Assembly (NCBI RefSeq): GCF_028476545.1
Contig: NW_026732748.1
Coordinates: forward strand, 186,001-250,000
Source of the DNA: Physella acuta
Taxonomy: Eukaryota > Mollusca > Gastropoda > Physidae
Direction: 5' to 3'
Length of the DNA stretch: 64,000 nt
A program made the position numbers and the translations under genes. Within the stretch, counting starts at the first letter, position 1, and every line of letters starts with the position of its first letter. Positions 31,164 to 42,007 of the stretch are shown here, piece after piece. Under the pieces are notes generated by a model. It saw only the letters and a list, made by a program, of their open reading frames with translations, was not told the DNA's origin and did no database searches.

Positions 31164-33809
31164 TCTATATATATAAAGCAAAGTGGTCAAGTGCCCGACA
31201 GGGCACTTCCCGGCGCCGCAGGCGCGTCAAATTTGGCACGATGGTGCCTTGGGGCGATAGAACGCGAGGGCCGGTGACGGTTGGCAGAAAAGTCCACGGG
31301 GAGGGGGTCAGAACTGACCTCGACTGACCGGCGCCTTATATGGGCTATATTACGAAAAGAAATTTCCTCCGACGACCCCCCTTGAAATTTTGTGAGGTGC
31401 TAGAAGAACGCCTCGGGGTGTCACAAAAAACTCGCCATGTCCGGGAAAATTCGTTAAATGGGTCAAAACTGACCAGTCGTATTTCCCTATATAATCTTTG
31501 TATTTTATGGGAAAAACAGAGGGTGATTTCAAAACGGATTTGAGGGCACTTACCCTCTTAACATCTGGCTAATTTTTTGCATGCTCTTAGGTAAATGGCT
31601 TGACCTTTAGGGAAAACTGTCGGTTTCACTCAAAGCCCTCGACGAGGGCTAAAAAGTGACCGCGAGTGAAATTCGCTTTATATGAGCTCTATTACGAAAA
31701 AAAATTTCCTCCGACGACCCCCCTTGAAATTTTGTGAGGTGGTAGGAGAACGCCTTGGGGTGTCACAAAAAACTCGCCATGTCCGGGAAAATTCGTTAAA
31801 TGGGTCAAAACTGACCAGTCGTATTTCCCTATATAATCTTTGTATTTTATGGGAAAAACAGAGGGTGATTTCAAAACGGATTTGAGGGCACTTACCTTCT
31901 TAACATCTGGCTAATTTTTTGCATGCTCTTAGGTAAATGGCTTGACCTTTAGAGAAAACTGTCGGTTTCACTCAAAGCCCTCGACGAGGGCTAAAAAGTG
32001 ACCGCGAGTGAAATTCGCTTTATATGAGCTCTATTACGAAAAAAAATTTCCTCCGACGACCCCCCTTGAAATTTTGTGAGGTGGTAGGAGAATGCCTTGG
32101 GGTGTCACAAAAAACTCGCCATGTCCGTGAAAATTCGTTAAATGGGTCAAAACTGACCAGTCGTATTTCCCTATATAATCTTTGTATTTTATGGGGAAAA
32201 CAGAGGGTGATTTCAAAACGGATTTGAGGGCACTTACCCTCTTAACATCTGGCTAATTTTTTGCATGCTCTTAGGTAAATGGCTTGACCTTTAGGGAAAA
32301 CTGTTGGTTTCACTCAAAGCCCTCGACGAGGGCTAAAAAGTGACCGCGAGTGAAATTCTCTTTATATGAGCTCTATTACGAAAAAATTTTTCCTCCGACG
32401 ACCCCCCTTGAAATTTTGTGAGGTGGTAGGAGAACGCCTTGGGGTGTCACAATAAACTCGCCATGTCCGGGAAAATTCGTTAAATGGGTCAAAACTGACC
32501 AGTCGTATTTCCCTATATAATCTTTGTATTTTATGGGAAAAACAGAGGGTGATTTCAAAACGGATTTGAAAGCACTTACCCTCTTTACATCTGGCTAATT
32601 TTTTTGCATGCTCTTAGGTAAATGGCTTGACCTTTAGGGAAAACTGTCGGTTTCACTCAAAGCCATCGACGAGGGCTAAAAAGTGACCGCGAGTGAAATT
32701 CTCTTTATATGAGCTCTATTACGAAAAAAAATTTCCTCCGACGACCCCCCTTGAAATTTTGTGAGGTGGTAGGAGAACGCCTCGGGGTGTCACAAAAAAC
32801 TCGCCATGTCCGGGAAAATTCGTTAAATGGGTCAAAACTGACCAGTCGTATTTCCCTATATAATCTTTGTATTTTATGGGAAAAACAGAGGGTGATTTCA
32901 AAACGGATTTGAAAGCACTTACCCTCTTTACATCTGGCTAATTTTTTTGCATGCTCTTAGGTAAATGGCTTGACCTTTAGGGAAAACTGTCGGTTTCACT
33001 CAAAGCCATCGACGAGGGCTAAAAAGTGACCGCGAGTGAAATTCTCTTTATATGAGCTCTATTACGAAAAAAAATTTCCGACGACGACCCCCCTTGAAAT
33101 TTTGTGAGGTGGTAGGAGAACGCCTCGGGGTGTCACAAAAAACTCGCCATGTCCGGGAAAATTCGTTAAATGGGTCAAAACTGACCAGTCGTATTTCCCT
33201 ATATAATCTTTGTATTTTATGGGAAAAACAGAGGGTGATTTCAAAACGGATTTTAGGGCACTTACCCACTTTACATCTGGCTAAATTTTTGTATACACCT
33301 CTATAGATGACTACGCCGTATGGAAAAACTGTTGGTCTGACTTAAAGCCCTCTAAGAGGGCTAAAAATGACCGCGAGTGAAATTCTCATTATACGAGATT
33401 TGGTCATTTGGTCTATGAACAGGGGAGGTAACTTTTTAATGTAATAATTTTTAAATATTTTGTATACTCTTTTCAAAAAAAAACAAAACAAAAATCATAA
33501 AGTATAGCATTGTTTTAAATAAATATTTTGTTATAAATTAAGTTTTGCATTGTACTGAAATTGTAAAAATTAATTGCGAAAGTAATTTATTATAATATTT
33601 GATTGATACTATTAAGAAATCCCTTGCAGTTCTAATTACCATGCGAGTAATACGTTTGCGAATATTCCATCAATATTTCGATGACATGAAATTTAACTGT
33701 ATAAATTTAGGCCCTAAGCATTTAACATAGCAGCCAATCACCTATTAATTAATCATTCAATTCCTCAATTTTTTTTGAAAACCTAAGCGAAGCTAGGCAG
33801 TATGCCTAG
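31164..33809 (+). mobile_element. Helitron-like nonautonomous element (candidate)
   Basis: The 5' end reads A/TCTATATATATAAAG and the 3' end CTAG/T, fitting the Helitron pattern 5'-TC...CTRR-3' between A and T. A perfect hairpin (arms CTAGGCA and TGCCTAG, loop GTA, 33793-33809) closes the 3' end, as is described for the Helentron/HINE group. Near the 5' end is a second hairpin (arms AAGTGCCC and GGGCACTT, about 31188-31207). The body is mainly a 342-bp tandem array. No helicase or Rep gene is present, so it would be nonautonomous. No target duplication is expected or seen. Confidence 0.55.
31337..33391. repeat. six tandem copies of a 342-343 bp repeat
   Basis: Copies begin near 31337, 31679, 32021, 32363, 32706 and 33049, with periods of 342, 342, 342, 343 and 343 bp. 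Each carries the perfect or near-perfect palindrome AGCCCTCG-A-CGAGGGCT close to its end (first at 31634-31650). Copies 2-5 are almost identical, while the outer edges of copies 1 and 6 diverge. The 60-67 residue open frames that recur in each copy are a by-product of the repetition. Confidence 0.95.
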
Positions 33810-33838
33810 TTATAGATATAATAATATACAAGCATAAC

Positions 33839-33967
33839 CAGTGCTTTTTCCAGACTTTTTTCTCGGGGGGGGGGGGGGGGGGAGACAGAGCGGACACTAG
33901 TAAATGTTTGCTATATAAATTCCATTTCGTTCAGGGGGGAGGGGGGAGTTGCCTGGAAGAAACTCTG
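33839..33967. mobile_element. hAT-type MITE with perfect target duplication
   Basis: Termini are CAGTGCTTTTTCCAGAC and, inverted, CAGAGTTTCTTCCAGGC. AGCATAAC flanks both sides (33831-33838 and 33968-33975). The element is only 129 bp and contains a poly-G run. Confidence 0.8.
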
Positions 33968-33975
33968 AGCATAAC

Positions 33976-34382
33976 AATCTTACACACACCTTTAACATTA
34001 ACTTTGAAACATTAATTAATATTTTGATAATTAAAATAACGAGACTTCATTAATTCAGTTACATTGTGAATTTTTGTGATAAAATATATTTGTGGAAGGT
34101 AGTTTTATTAACAAAAACGTCACACATATCAAGTTCAACACATAGCAGTATTTCTTTCAGATTTTTATCTCGGGTGAGGCACTTGATATAATTCCGGGGG
34201 ATGGGGCGGACACTGGTAAAAGCGTATATTTTTAATGTAAATTCCATTTCGTTCGGGAGGGGGGGGGGGGCGGGCGGACTTCTAATTAGGCCCTATTATT
34301 TAAATTTTCTTTTGTGTTGAAATATTTTAGTAAAAGTTTCTGAAACCCGAAAGTCTCTAGGTCAAATCTGATAAATCTGAGG
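33976..34382. other. stretch with a truncated hAT-type MITE
   Basis: CAGTATTTCTTTCAGATTTT at 34146 starts a copy resembling 33839-33967 (both contain GGCGGACACTGGTAAA-like and TTCCATTTCGTTC segments), but its right terminus is missing after about 34285. No gene is seen. Confidence 0.5.
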
Positions 34383-34569
34383 CAGTGGCGTAGCCAGGAT
34401 CGTCTCAAGGGGGAGGGGGGGGGTTCCAATTTTTACGCGGGAACAAGTTTTCGATTTGCACCCCCCCTCAGACTTTTGATTTGCACCTCCCTCATACTTT
34501 ATATATATATACCGAGGGGTCTATGGGGGGGGGGGGTTATGACCCACCACCCCCCTGCCTACGCCACTG
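34383..34569. mobile_element. hAT-like MITE (CAGTGGCGTAGC family)
   Basis: CAGTGGCGTAGCCAGG at the left and CAGTGGCGTAGGCAGG inverted at the right are flanked by exact ATCTGAGG duplications (34375-34382 and 34570-34577). It shares its terminal motif with the MITE carried by each array unit and so supports that classification. Confidence 0.85.
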
Positions 34570-34739
34570 ATCTGAGGGAGAACTGATGCATAGTAGGGAA
34601 AATAAAGTCAGCTAGGCATAGTGCTGGTCGCACTATCCGTTTTAATAGTATACTAGCCGTCCCGGCCAGGCCCTGCTCTGGCTTCTGTGAAAAACCTTTC
34701 TGTTAAAGCCCATTACCTGTGTGTTTAGCAATCATCATA
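34570..34739. other. unassigned short stretch
   Basis: Contains ATACTAGCCGTCCCGGCC, which could be the start of another repeat. I cannot assign it. Confidence 0.25.
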
Positions 34740-35135
34740 AACCCGGCACTGCCCACCCAAACCACAACCAACCAAAACCAAAACAACAAAACGCAAACAT
34801 AACTACAAATACAAACGAAAACAAAAACCTAACAACAAACCCAACCACAACCACCAATACGAACACAAAGAAAAAAAAAAAGCAAACGAAAACGAAAACG
34901 AAAACAAACCAAAGCCAAACGCAAAACCAACCACAAACACAAACCCAAAGAAAAAACACCAACGAAAAAGCAAACGAAAACAAACCAAATCCAAACGCAA
35001 AACCAACCACAAACACAAACAAAAAAAAAAACACAAACGAAAACGAAAAAAGAAAGAACAAAAAACTAACCAAATCAAAACGCAACCACTAACGCAAACC
35101 CAACCCAAAGAAAACACAAACGCGAACATAAACGC
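34740..35135. repeat. AC-rich degenerate minisatellite
   Basis: Almost no G or T occurs on the plus strand. Blocks such as CCAAACGCAAAACCAACCAC and AAACGAAAACGAAAAC recur at irregular spacing (for example about 34915 and 34989). Open frames on both strands (Asn/Thr/Lys-rich or Phe/Val-rich) only reflect the composition. Confidence 0.8.
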
Positions 35136-35545
35136 AAAGTGCTCACAGTCTAGCCCGGGGCAGAATCGCCTGTTTCAGCTTAATAAACGACTACAGTACC
35201 CCAACTTATTCATAGTCTTTTGCACTCACTTAAACGAACGTAGGTGCCAAACCAAACCAAATGAACAATTATAATACCCCAAGCTTATCCGTAAAATACC
35301 TACAACATTTGCACTTGATCAATCCCCCCTAATTATGTAATTATTTTTTCCCAACACCAAAACAAACTAATATTAACTATGAATTTGAAATTTCAGTTCG
35401 GGGGCCAGTTTTTTCCAGGCATGTCTTTGATTTTTCTGGCTAAGTTCCTCAGCAATCACCGACAAACGATTTTTCCTTCGACAAAACTTAAATTTTGTTA
35501 AATTTTATTTAATTTCATTATAAAAATTTCATTTTGAATACCTAA
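35136..35545. other. right edge of the D-E island
   Basis: No gene is seen. Array similarity resumes at about 35546 with ATTCTTCTGATTTTAGTCGC, the same junction as at 4563 and 59020. Confidence 0.4.
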
Positions 35546-37055
35546 AATTCTTCTGATTTTAGTCGCGAAAAAGCGCCCTAGCTAGGCCTCTGGTTTTTGA
35601 ACTTACTATAACATAAACAGCTGTCTACGTTTTGTCTTCTATGACATACTACTTTCAGAGAATAAATTGATAAAATCGCATCGCGGGTTTGATTCGATGG
35701 TTTATTTTTATGGACGATCTTTTACGTACCTCAAACATTTTTTCCCAATAATTATTGTTTGTCAATAACTCATGGTTATAAGATTGTGAATATCAAGTTT
35801 GCTGATATATATTTTACAGTAAAGAAGTATTAATTATTTATTTGGAATTTTAAAAATATTCAAATATTATTTTTAAAAGTTATATCAGTTACATCAACAG
35901 TATAATATTAAGGCTCACTCTCTCTCGCAGCGGCTGTCCCGAGCGCCATCACTAAGGTGGTGCCAAAAAAAATATTTAAAAGCTTATTTTAAGCTAAAGT
36001 ATTGAATTATTATACACTGTCAAAGTGCTACCAAAGCAAAAGCTAGTGACTGGTAAAAATTCGAGACCAACCTTTTCAACTGGGTAAGGACGTTTTTTTC
36101 CACTAACATGAATAAATATAATATAAATGGGAGGTGGTCACAAAATTGATACTTCATGTCGGGTGCCTGATATGGGTCGCTACGCCTCTGCTCTCTTGCA
36201 GTACAAACAGATACAAAATTACCACCTTTTCAAGAAAAAAAACAATTAAACTTTATTATGTAAAAAATTTTGATTTTAATGAAGTTTTAACAAGATTATC
36301 AAAGGAAGTAGAAAACAAATGGTCTAGATTTAATAATTTAAATGAATTGCAAAAATGAAATCATGCTCAACAAGGATGATATTCATAACTATACACACAG
36401 ATCATGCAAAAATTTCACTAATAATTTCACTAAAACTAATAGTAATAAAAGAAATTTTTTTCAAATGCACATTGTGAAGCACAAAAAAATTCAATTTTTT
36501 TGGACATAACTTAAGTAAACTTGCTAAGACACACACAGCAGTCTTTTTTTTAAAAAAAAAAAAATGTCAATTACAGTTTTCTCTAAGGAAAAGATTTCCT
36601 CTGCTTTAAAACATCAAATTTTATATTTTCAAATGGATAAAAAGCATTGTTTATCTGTTTTTTTGTGTGTTTTAATTTATTTCAAGTTTAAAGTCTCATA
36701 AGAAGTCAAGATTTGTGTTTACACATAAAGAAAATAAATTTGACCTCTCTTGTATAATTTGCTTGATAAAAGCTAACTTTATTATGAACTATGTTATACT
36801 CATGTTGTCTCTATTGCTTAGGGATCATCCATGTATGAAGTCAGCACGAGGGGTAGGGGGTGGGAAGAGACAAAAAATTGACTATGTCGGCATGTTAAGC
36901 TTAATGTTGAAGTAGTCGAAATATGTGTTGAACATTTTTAAGCAAACATAAAACAGGTAGGGTAACATGTAGTAATTCAATCAACACATGGGGTAATTCC
37001 ACACCCACACAATGAATTGTCTTTTTTTGTGAATTAATTTACACAAATCTAAATA

Positions 37056-37116
<61 letters not shown>

Positions 37117-37261
37117 GAAATATATATATATATATATGAAAGTGGATAACATTTTTGAGGACATCATAAAAGGTTGACCCCCTTGCAGCATTTAACAGTA
37201 TAAAAATATAATTTAATCTATTTATGAATGAATTTGTTTACACATACTTTATTCGTAAATG
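35546..37261. other. short-type 3' spacer of gene E
   Basis: Up to about 36193 it matches 4563-5221 and 59020-59681. It has a hAT-like MITE remnant lacking its left end, poly-T/poly-A, an interrupted (AT)n run (about 37061-37137) and a minus-strand AATAAA (37248-37253) placed to serve gene E. Confidence 0.55.
37061..37137. repeat. (AT)n microsatellite, interrupted
   Basis: AT repeats broken by GTATATATGAA. Same unit position as the runs 3' of C and D. Confidence 0.85.
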
Positions 37262-37559
37262 TTTAATTTGACCTACTTCTGAATCAATTATTGATGGCAT
37301 TTTAAAGTAATTATCAACAGAAACTTTCTATTACACAAATTACGCTCATGCAACCTCTGCCGTATAACTTGCTTTGTGTTGATAAAGATTAATCCTTGTA
37401 GCAAAACTTTTAATAACATAAATCACTCATGTGATTTAGTTTTTATATTAAGAAAACCCTTGATGACGCACATCACACTTATATGGTGCTTTTCCATAAT
37501 AGCTTTATGTTGATTTTTGGAAAATCCTTGTAGCAAACTTTATATGACACAGATAACAC
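37262..37559 (-). pseudogene. fossil zinc fingers 3' of gene E
   Basis: Decayed remnants homologous to those after the other genes, beginning right after the shared KVT stop. Confidence 0.58.
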
Positions 37560-40176
37560 TCATGTGACCTTTAGTGCTGAATGAATTGTTTTACTTTTAT
37601 GTCGATTTAGGTTACCCTTGGTGGTAAACTTTTTATGACAAACATCACACTCATATAACTTTCGTGCTGAATGAATTGGTTTATGTCGATCTAGGTTACC
37701 CTTGGTGGTAAACTTTTTATGACAAACATCACACTCATATAACTTTCGTGCTGAATGAATTGCTTTATGATTAATTAGAGAAAAACTGGTAGTTAACTTT
37801 TTATGGCACACATCACATTCATGTAGCCTCTCTCCTGAATGAATAGCATTATGTTGATTTAGATGACTCTTTGAAACAAAGTTTTTATGACATACATCAC
37901 ACTCGTGTAACTTTTCAGTGGAATGAATTAATTTATGTTTCTTTAGATATGACTTTCTAGAAAACTTTTTACGACACACATCACATTCATGTAGCTTCTC
38001 TTCTGAATGAATAGTTTTATGTATATTTCGGTTACCCTTTGTAGTAAATGTTTTATGGCACACATCACACTCGTGTGACTTTTCTGCTGAATGAATTATT
38101 TTATGTGTAATTAGAGTATAACTGGTAGTAAACTTTTTATGGCACATATCACATTCATGTACCATCTCTCCTGTATGTATAGCTTTATGTTGATTTAGAT
38201 GACTCTTTGAAACAAATTTTTTATGACATACATCACACTCTTTTAACTTTTCAGTGGAATGAATTAATTTATGTAGTTTTAGGTAGGACTTTCTAGAAAA
38301 AATTTTACGACACACATCACATTCATTGAGCCTCTCTCCTGAATGAATAGCTTCATGTTGATTTAGGTAAGACCTAGTTGCAAATTTTTTATGACATACA
38401 TCACACTCATGAGACTTTTCTGTTAAATGAATAGCTATGTGTTCCTTTAGGTATGACATTCTAGAAAACCTTTTATGACACACATCACATTCATATAGCT
38501 TTTCATCTGAATGAACTGTTTTATGTAGATTTCGGTTACCCCTGGTGGTAAACTTTTTATGACAGACATCACACTCATATAACTTTTGTGCTGAATGAAT
38601 TGATTTATGCTGATTTAGACTCCTCTTTGAAGCAAAATTTTTGTGACATATATCACACTCATGAGACTTTTCTGTTGAATGAATTTCTATGTGTTCCATC
38701 AAGTACGCCTTTCTAGAAAACCTTTTATTACACACATCACATTCATGTAGCCACTCTTCTGAATGAATAGCTTTATGGTGATTTAGGTTAGTCCTTGTTG
38801 CAAATTTTTTATGACATACATCACACTCATGTTTCTTTTCTGCTGAATGAATTTCTATGTGTTCCATCAAGTACGCCTTTCTAGAAAACCTTTTATGACA
38901 CACATCACATTTATGCGGCTTTACTACTGAATGAATTGCTTTATGTTGATTTAGATGAGTCTTTAAAGTAAAATTTTTATGACATACAACACATTCATGT
39001 GACATTTCTGGTAAATGAACTGCTTTATGTTTAATAAGGTTGGTCCTGTTAATAAACTTTTTATGACACACATCACATTCATGTAGTCCCTCTCCTGAAT
39101 GAATAGCTTTATGTTGATTTAGATTCCTTTTTGAAGCAAATTTTTTATCACATACATCACACTTGTGTGACTTTTCCGCTGAATGACTAGCTATATGTTG
39201 ATTTAGATCACCTCTTGTAGTAAATTTTTTGTAACAGACTCCACATTCTTGTAACCTTTCTCCTATATGAATTGCTTTATGTTGTTTTAGATATGTCCTA
39301 GTAGCAAACTTTTTATTACACATATTACACTCATGTGACTTATCCACTGAATGAGTAGCTTTATGTTTATTTAGGTTACTTCTTCTAGTAAACTTTATAT
39401 GACAAACATCACACTTATGCAGCCTCTGTCCTGAATGAATTGCTTTATGTTGATTTAGATTCCTCTTTGAACCTAACATTTTATTGTTCACATCACACTT
39501 TTGTGCTCTCACTATTTTGTGAAATTGTCCATGTTGGTTGAGTTTACTAGTTAAGGGAAACCTTTGATTACACAGATAACACCCACATAGCCTCTCTCCT
39601 GAATGAATAGGTTTATGTTGATTTCGTTTACTTCTTGTAGTAAAGCTTTTATGACAAACATTACACTCATATGACCTCACACTTGTGTGTGATTCTTTAC
39701 ATTTTACTAGAAGAGTTTTATGCTTTAAAGATTTTAAGTTTTTCTTCTTACACTGCTTTAATAATTCAACCTGATTTGATGTTTGATTTTCATTGTTGTT
39801 TATCTGAATATTCTTAAGCTCTGATAAATCAGTTGATAACTCTGTCTTTATATTAGAAATATTGTCATTAAGAGTTGTCTCTAGTGATAGGCTTAGTCCT
39901 GCATTCAAAAACTGAAAATAAATCAAGTCTATCTGGTTTGTTGTCTACATGTGTTGTAAATTCTGATAATAAATTCTGATTTTTGTTTTCACATGTTGAC
40001 AATACCATTGCTTTTGTATCATCAGTTTCTGTAAACTCCTCTTGTTTTATGTATTCAGATGAAATTATATTGACAATATATGGCTGGTTGTCCACATGTA
40101 GTTCTTGCTTGATCTCTAAAACACTTGGTAATACTTCTATATCAGCTTCTCTTTTTTTTCTATCCTTGAGCTCCAT
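37560..40176 (-). pseudogene. C2H2 zinc-finger gene E, broken by a 23-bp deletion
   Basis: The start at 40176 gives MELKDRKKREADIEVLPSV with the first two IKQE motifs. At about 39909 a 23-bp segment present in F and H is missing, between two copies of TTCAAA, which shifts the frame within the acidic linker. From there the rest of the gene is open to 37560 with 25 fingers, including an intact finger 2 and a last finger spaced H-x5-H. Fingers 14-19 show the six-finger order seen in D, followed by a shortened 20-23. An internal Met at 39926 could start a 788-residue product made of part of the linker and all fingers. That product would lack the first two SUMO-type motifs and keep NIKTELS. Whether that is used is unknown. 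Confidence 0.8.
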
Positions 40177-41665
40177 AACTAAATAATTAAATTTTTTTTT
40201 TTAAATAATATTTCCAGAAATAATCAAGAAACATAAATAAAAATGTTATTTAAAAAACTTGAAAGCTGACTTATGCGGCTATGCATATTCTTTTCACAAT
40301 AAGCCTAACATAACACCTATGTCAAACACCATTACAATGGAGGCTTTTTGTGTCATAAATATTAAGAGTAGTCACACACTACTAGTTTTTCTCAGTGTTA
40401 TGACAACTGAAGAGTAAACTATTTATTCCACTGCCTGGCCTCTAGGTTGGTGCTGTGATCTCATCATTCATAACACAAGTGCTTTATTCATAGTTTTCCA
40501 TTAGGGTCCTATTTTGGATATAATAAAAATGGCTAAATAATTAAAACATGATATTATTTTCTATATTCTATGCACAATTGTTTTTAATACATGATATTCC
40601 ACTCAGGTATTTTGTTTTGTTTTTAATTTAGAAAAAAAAGTATAACATCAACCAGCTATGATGGACACCTGACTTAAGGTAGGGAAAGTAAAGATGTGTA
40701 GACACAAAACAAACCAGACTATTTCTTTATTTGTTGAGCACACATGGATAGATTCAGATGAACTCAATTTCATCTGCATTATTATGTTAAGTCTGAAATC
40801 TTATTTTGCTCCAAGTTTTTTATGGATGGCACTTATTGACACAGAACCAAACAACCCCAAATTACTATTACCATATTGTTTCAAAAATAAAAATATAAAG
40901 TATGGGCATTATAACTGAGAAGTCTACATATTTAAAAAAAAAAGGAATTTGAGCAAAGGGTCTCTTTATTCTCTATATTTTATATGGGTTCTGAGTAAAA
41001 TGAAATTAATTTTCTACTTTGATCCATCTATTGCATTTTTTCGTGAGTCTAAACAGCAGTTAGACCTACTTTAGTTTTGCATAGCATTTTTAAAATGAGT
41101 AGACCTATCTTATATCTGAAATATGTATAGTCTTACATTTAAAGAGAAGGTTAGGCTAAAAGGCAACATATTAAACAAAATTTATTATTGAATATTAAGA
41201 AGTCATAATAATTGTATTGTAATTCAAATTTCAATTGAAACTAGATCTATATGAGGTGACTTTTATTATCTTCAGCTACCTATATTACTTATGCCATGTG
41301 TTATTAAAACATAGTGTAGTAGTGTGGTACTACTAAACTACATAGTATGTTTATTAGTAAGCACTGCAAATAGGGATTCTCACTTACAGGACAGTAGCTA
41401 GCAGCAGTGTATACATATACTACACTATATATATAAGTACTATGACTAGTCACTTGACTAGAGTTTCTAGTGGCCTAGCACTAGACCTACTAGCAGTGGA
41501 CTCAGGCACTCCTCCATTTTTAGACTCAGTTGACAGTTGTTTTGTTCAGTGTGTGAGTTTAAGAGTTGCATTGCTTAATTTATTAATTATTAATTTAATT
41601 TCAAAATTTGTGTGGCTATGCCTTGCCCCTTGAAAATTGGTCCAGATTCTAGTAGATCTATGTTT
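40177..41665 (-). promoter_or_regulatory. 5' flank of gene E
   Basis: Colinear with the flanks of B, C and F. It has the acceptor-like TAG before the ATG, a minus-strand GTAAGTGAG donor at 41387 and a TATATATA run beyond it. It ends in CTATGTTT, the left target duplication of the MITE. Confidence 0.4.
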
Positions 41666-41698
41666 GGTAATCTATCATTTAGGTACGTAAAATCGGCC

Positions 41699-41913
41699 TG
41701 TAATAGATTGAGTTAATTGTGAGGTCAAGGGAACTCACTCTCTGTATTAGTATTATATTTATATTGTTATCTTGAGTGATGTCCCTTACATGTTGTTATC
41801 TATAAATAGCTCTCTCTCGCCATTTCTCTCTCTCTCTGCATTATGGCGTCTGTACATAATAAAGGCTGTTAACAACCAACGCGGCTTCTCGTCAGTCATT
41901 ACAATCCACTTCA
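41699..41913 (+). repeat. left LTR
   Basis: 215 bp, identical to the right LTR except for one base. It contains a TATAAATA box, a CT-rich stretch and an AATAAAGG poly(A)-type signal, as expected of an LTR driving and ending its own transcript. Confidence 0.93.
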
Positions 41914-42007
41914 TTTGGCGACGAAGGATAAACATCTACTAGAAAGAGCACCTACTTACGCAAAAAAGAGGTTTGCTAGAGCTTATTAGCTAATTATTTC
42001 TAGAATT

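Noticed and set aside
31340-33306. Recurring 60-84 residue open frames on both strands
   Set aside because: They recur only because the 342-bp repeat is tandem. Both strands are open and no protein features are visible.
34721-35129. Long Asn/Thr/Lys-rich and Phe/Val-rich open frames
   Set aside because: They are composition artefacts of the AC-rich tract and are open on both strands.
41442-41633. A 63-residue open frame repeated at 53585
   Set aside because: It lies in the promoter-proximal flank on the opposite strand, is interrupted in the other units and resembles no protein.
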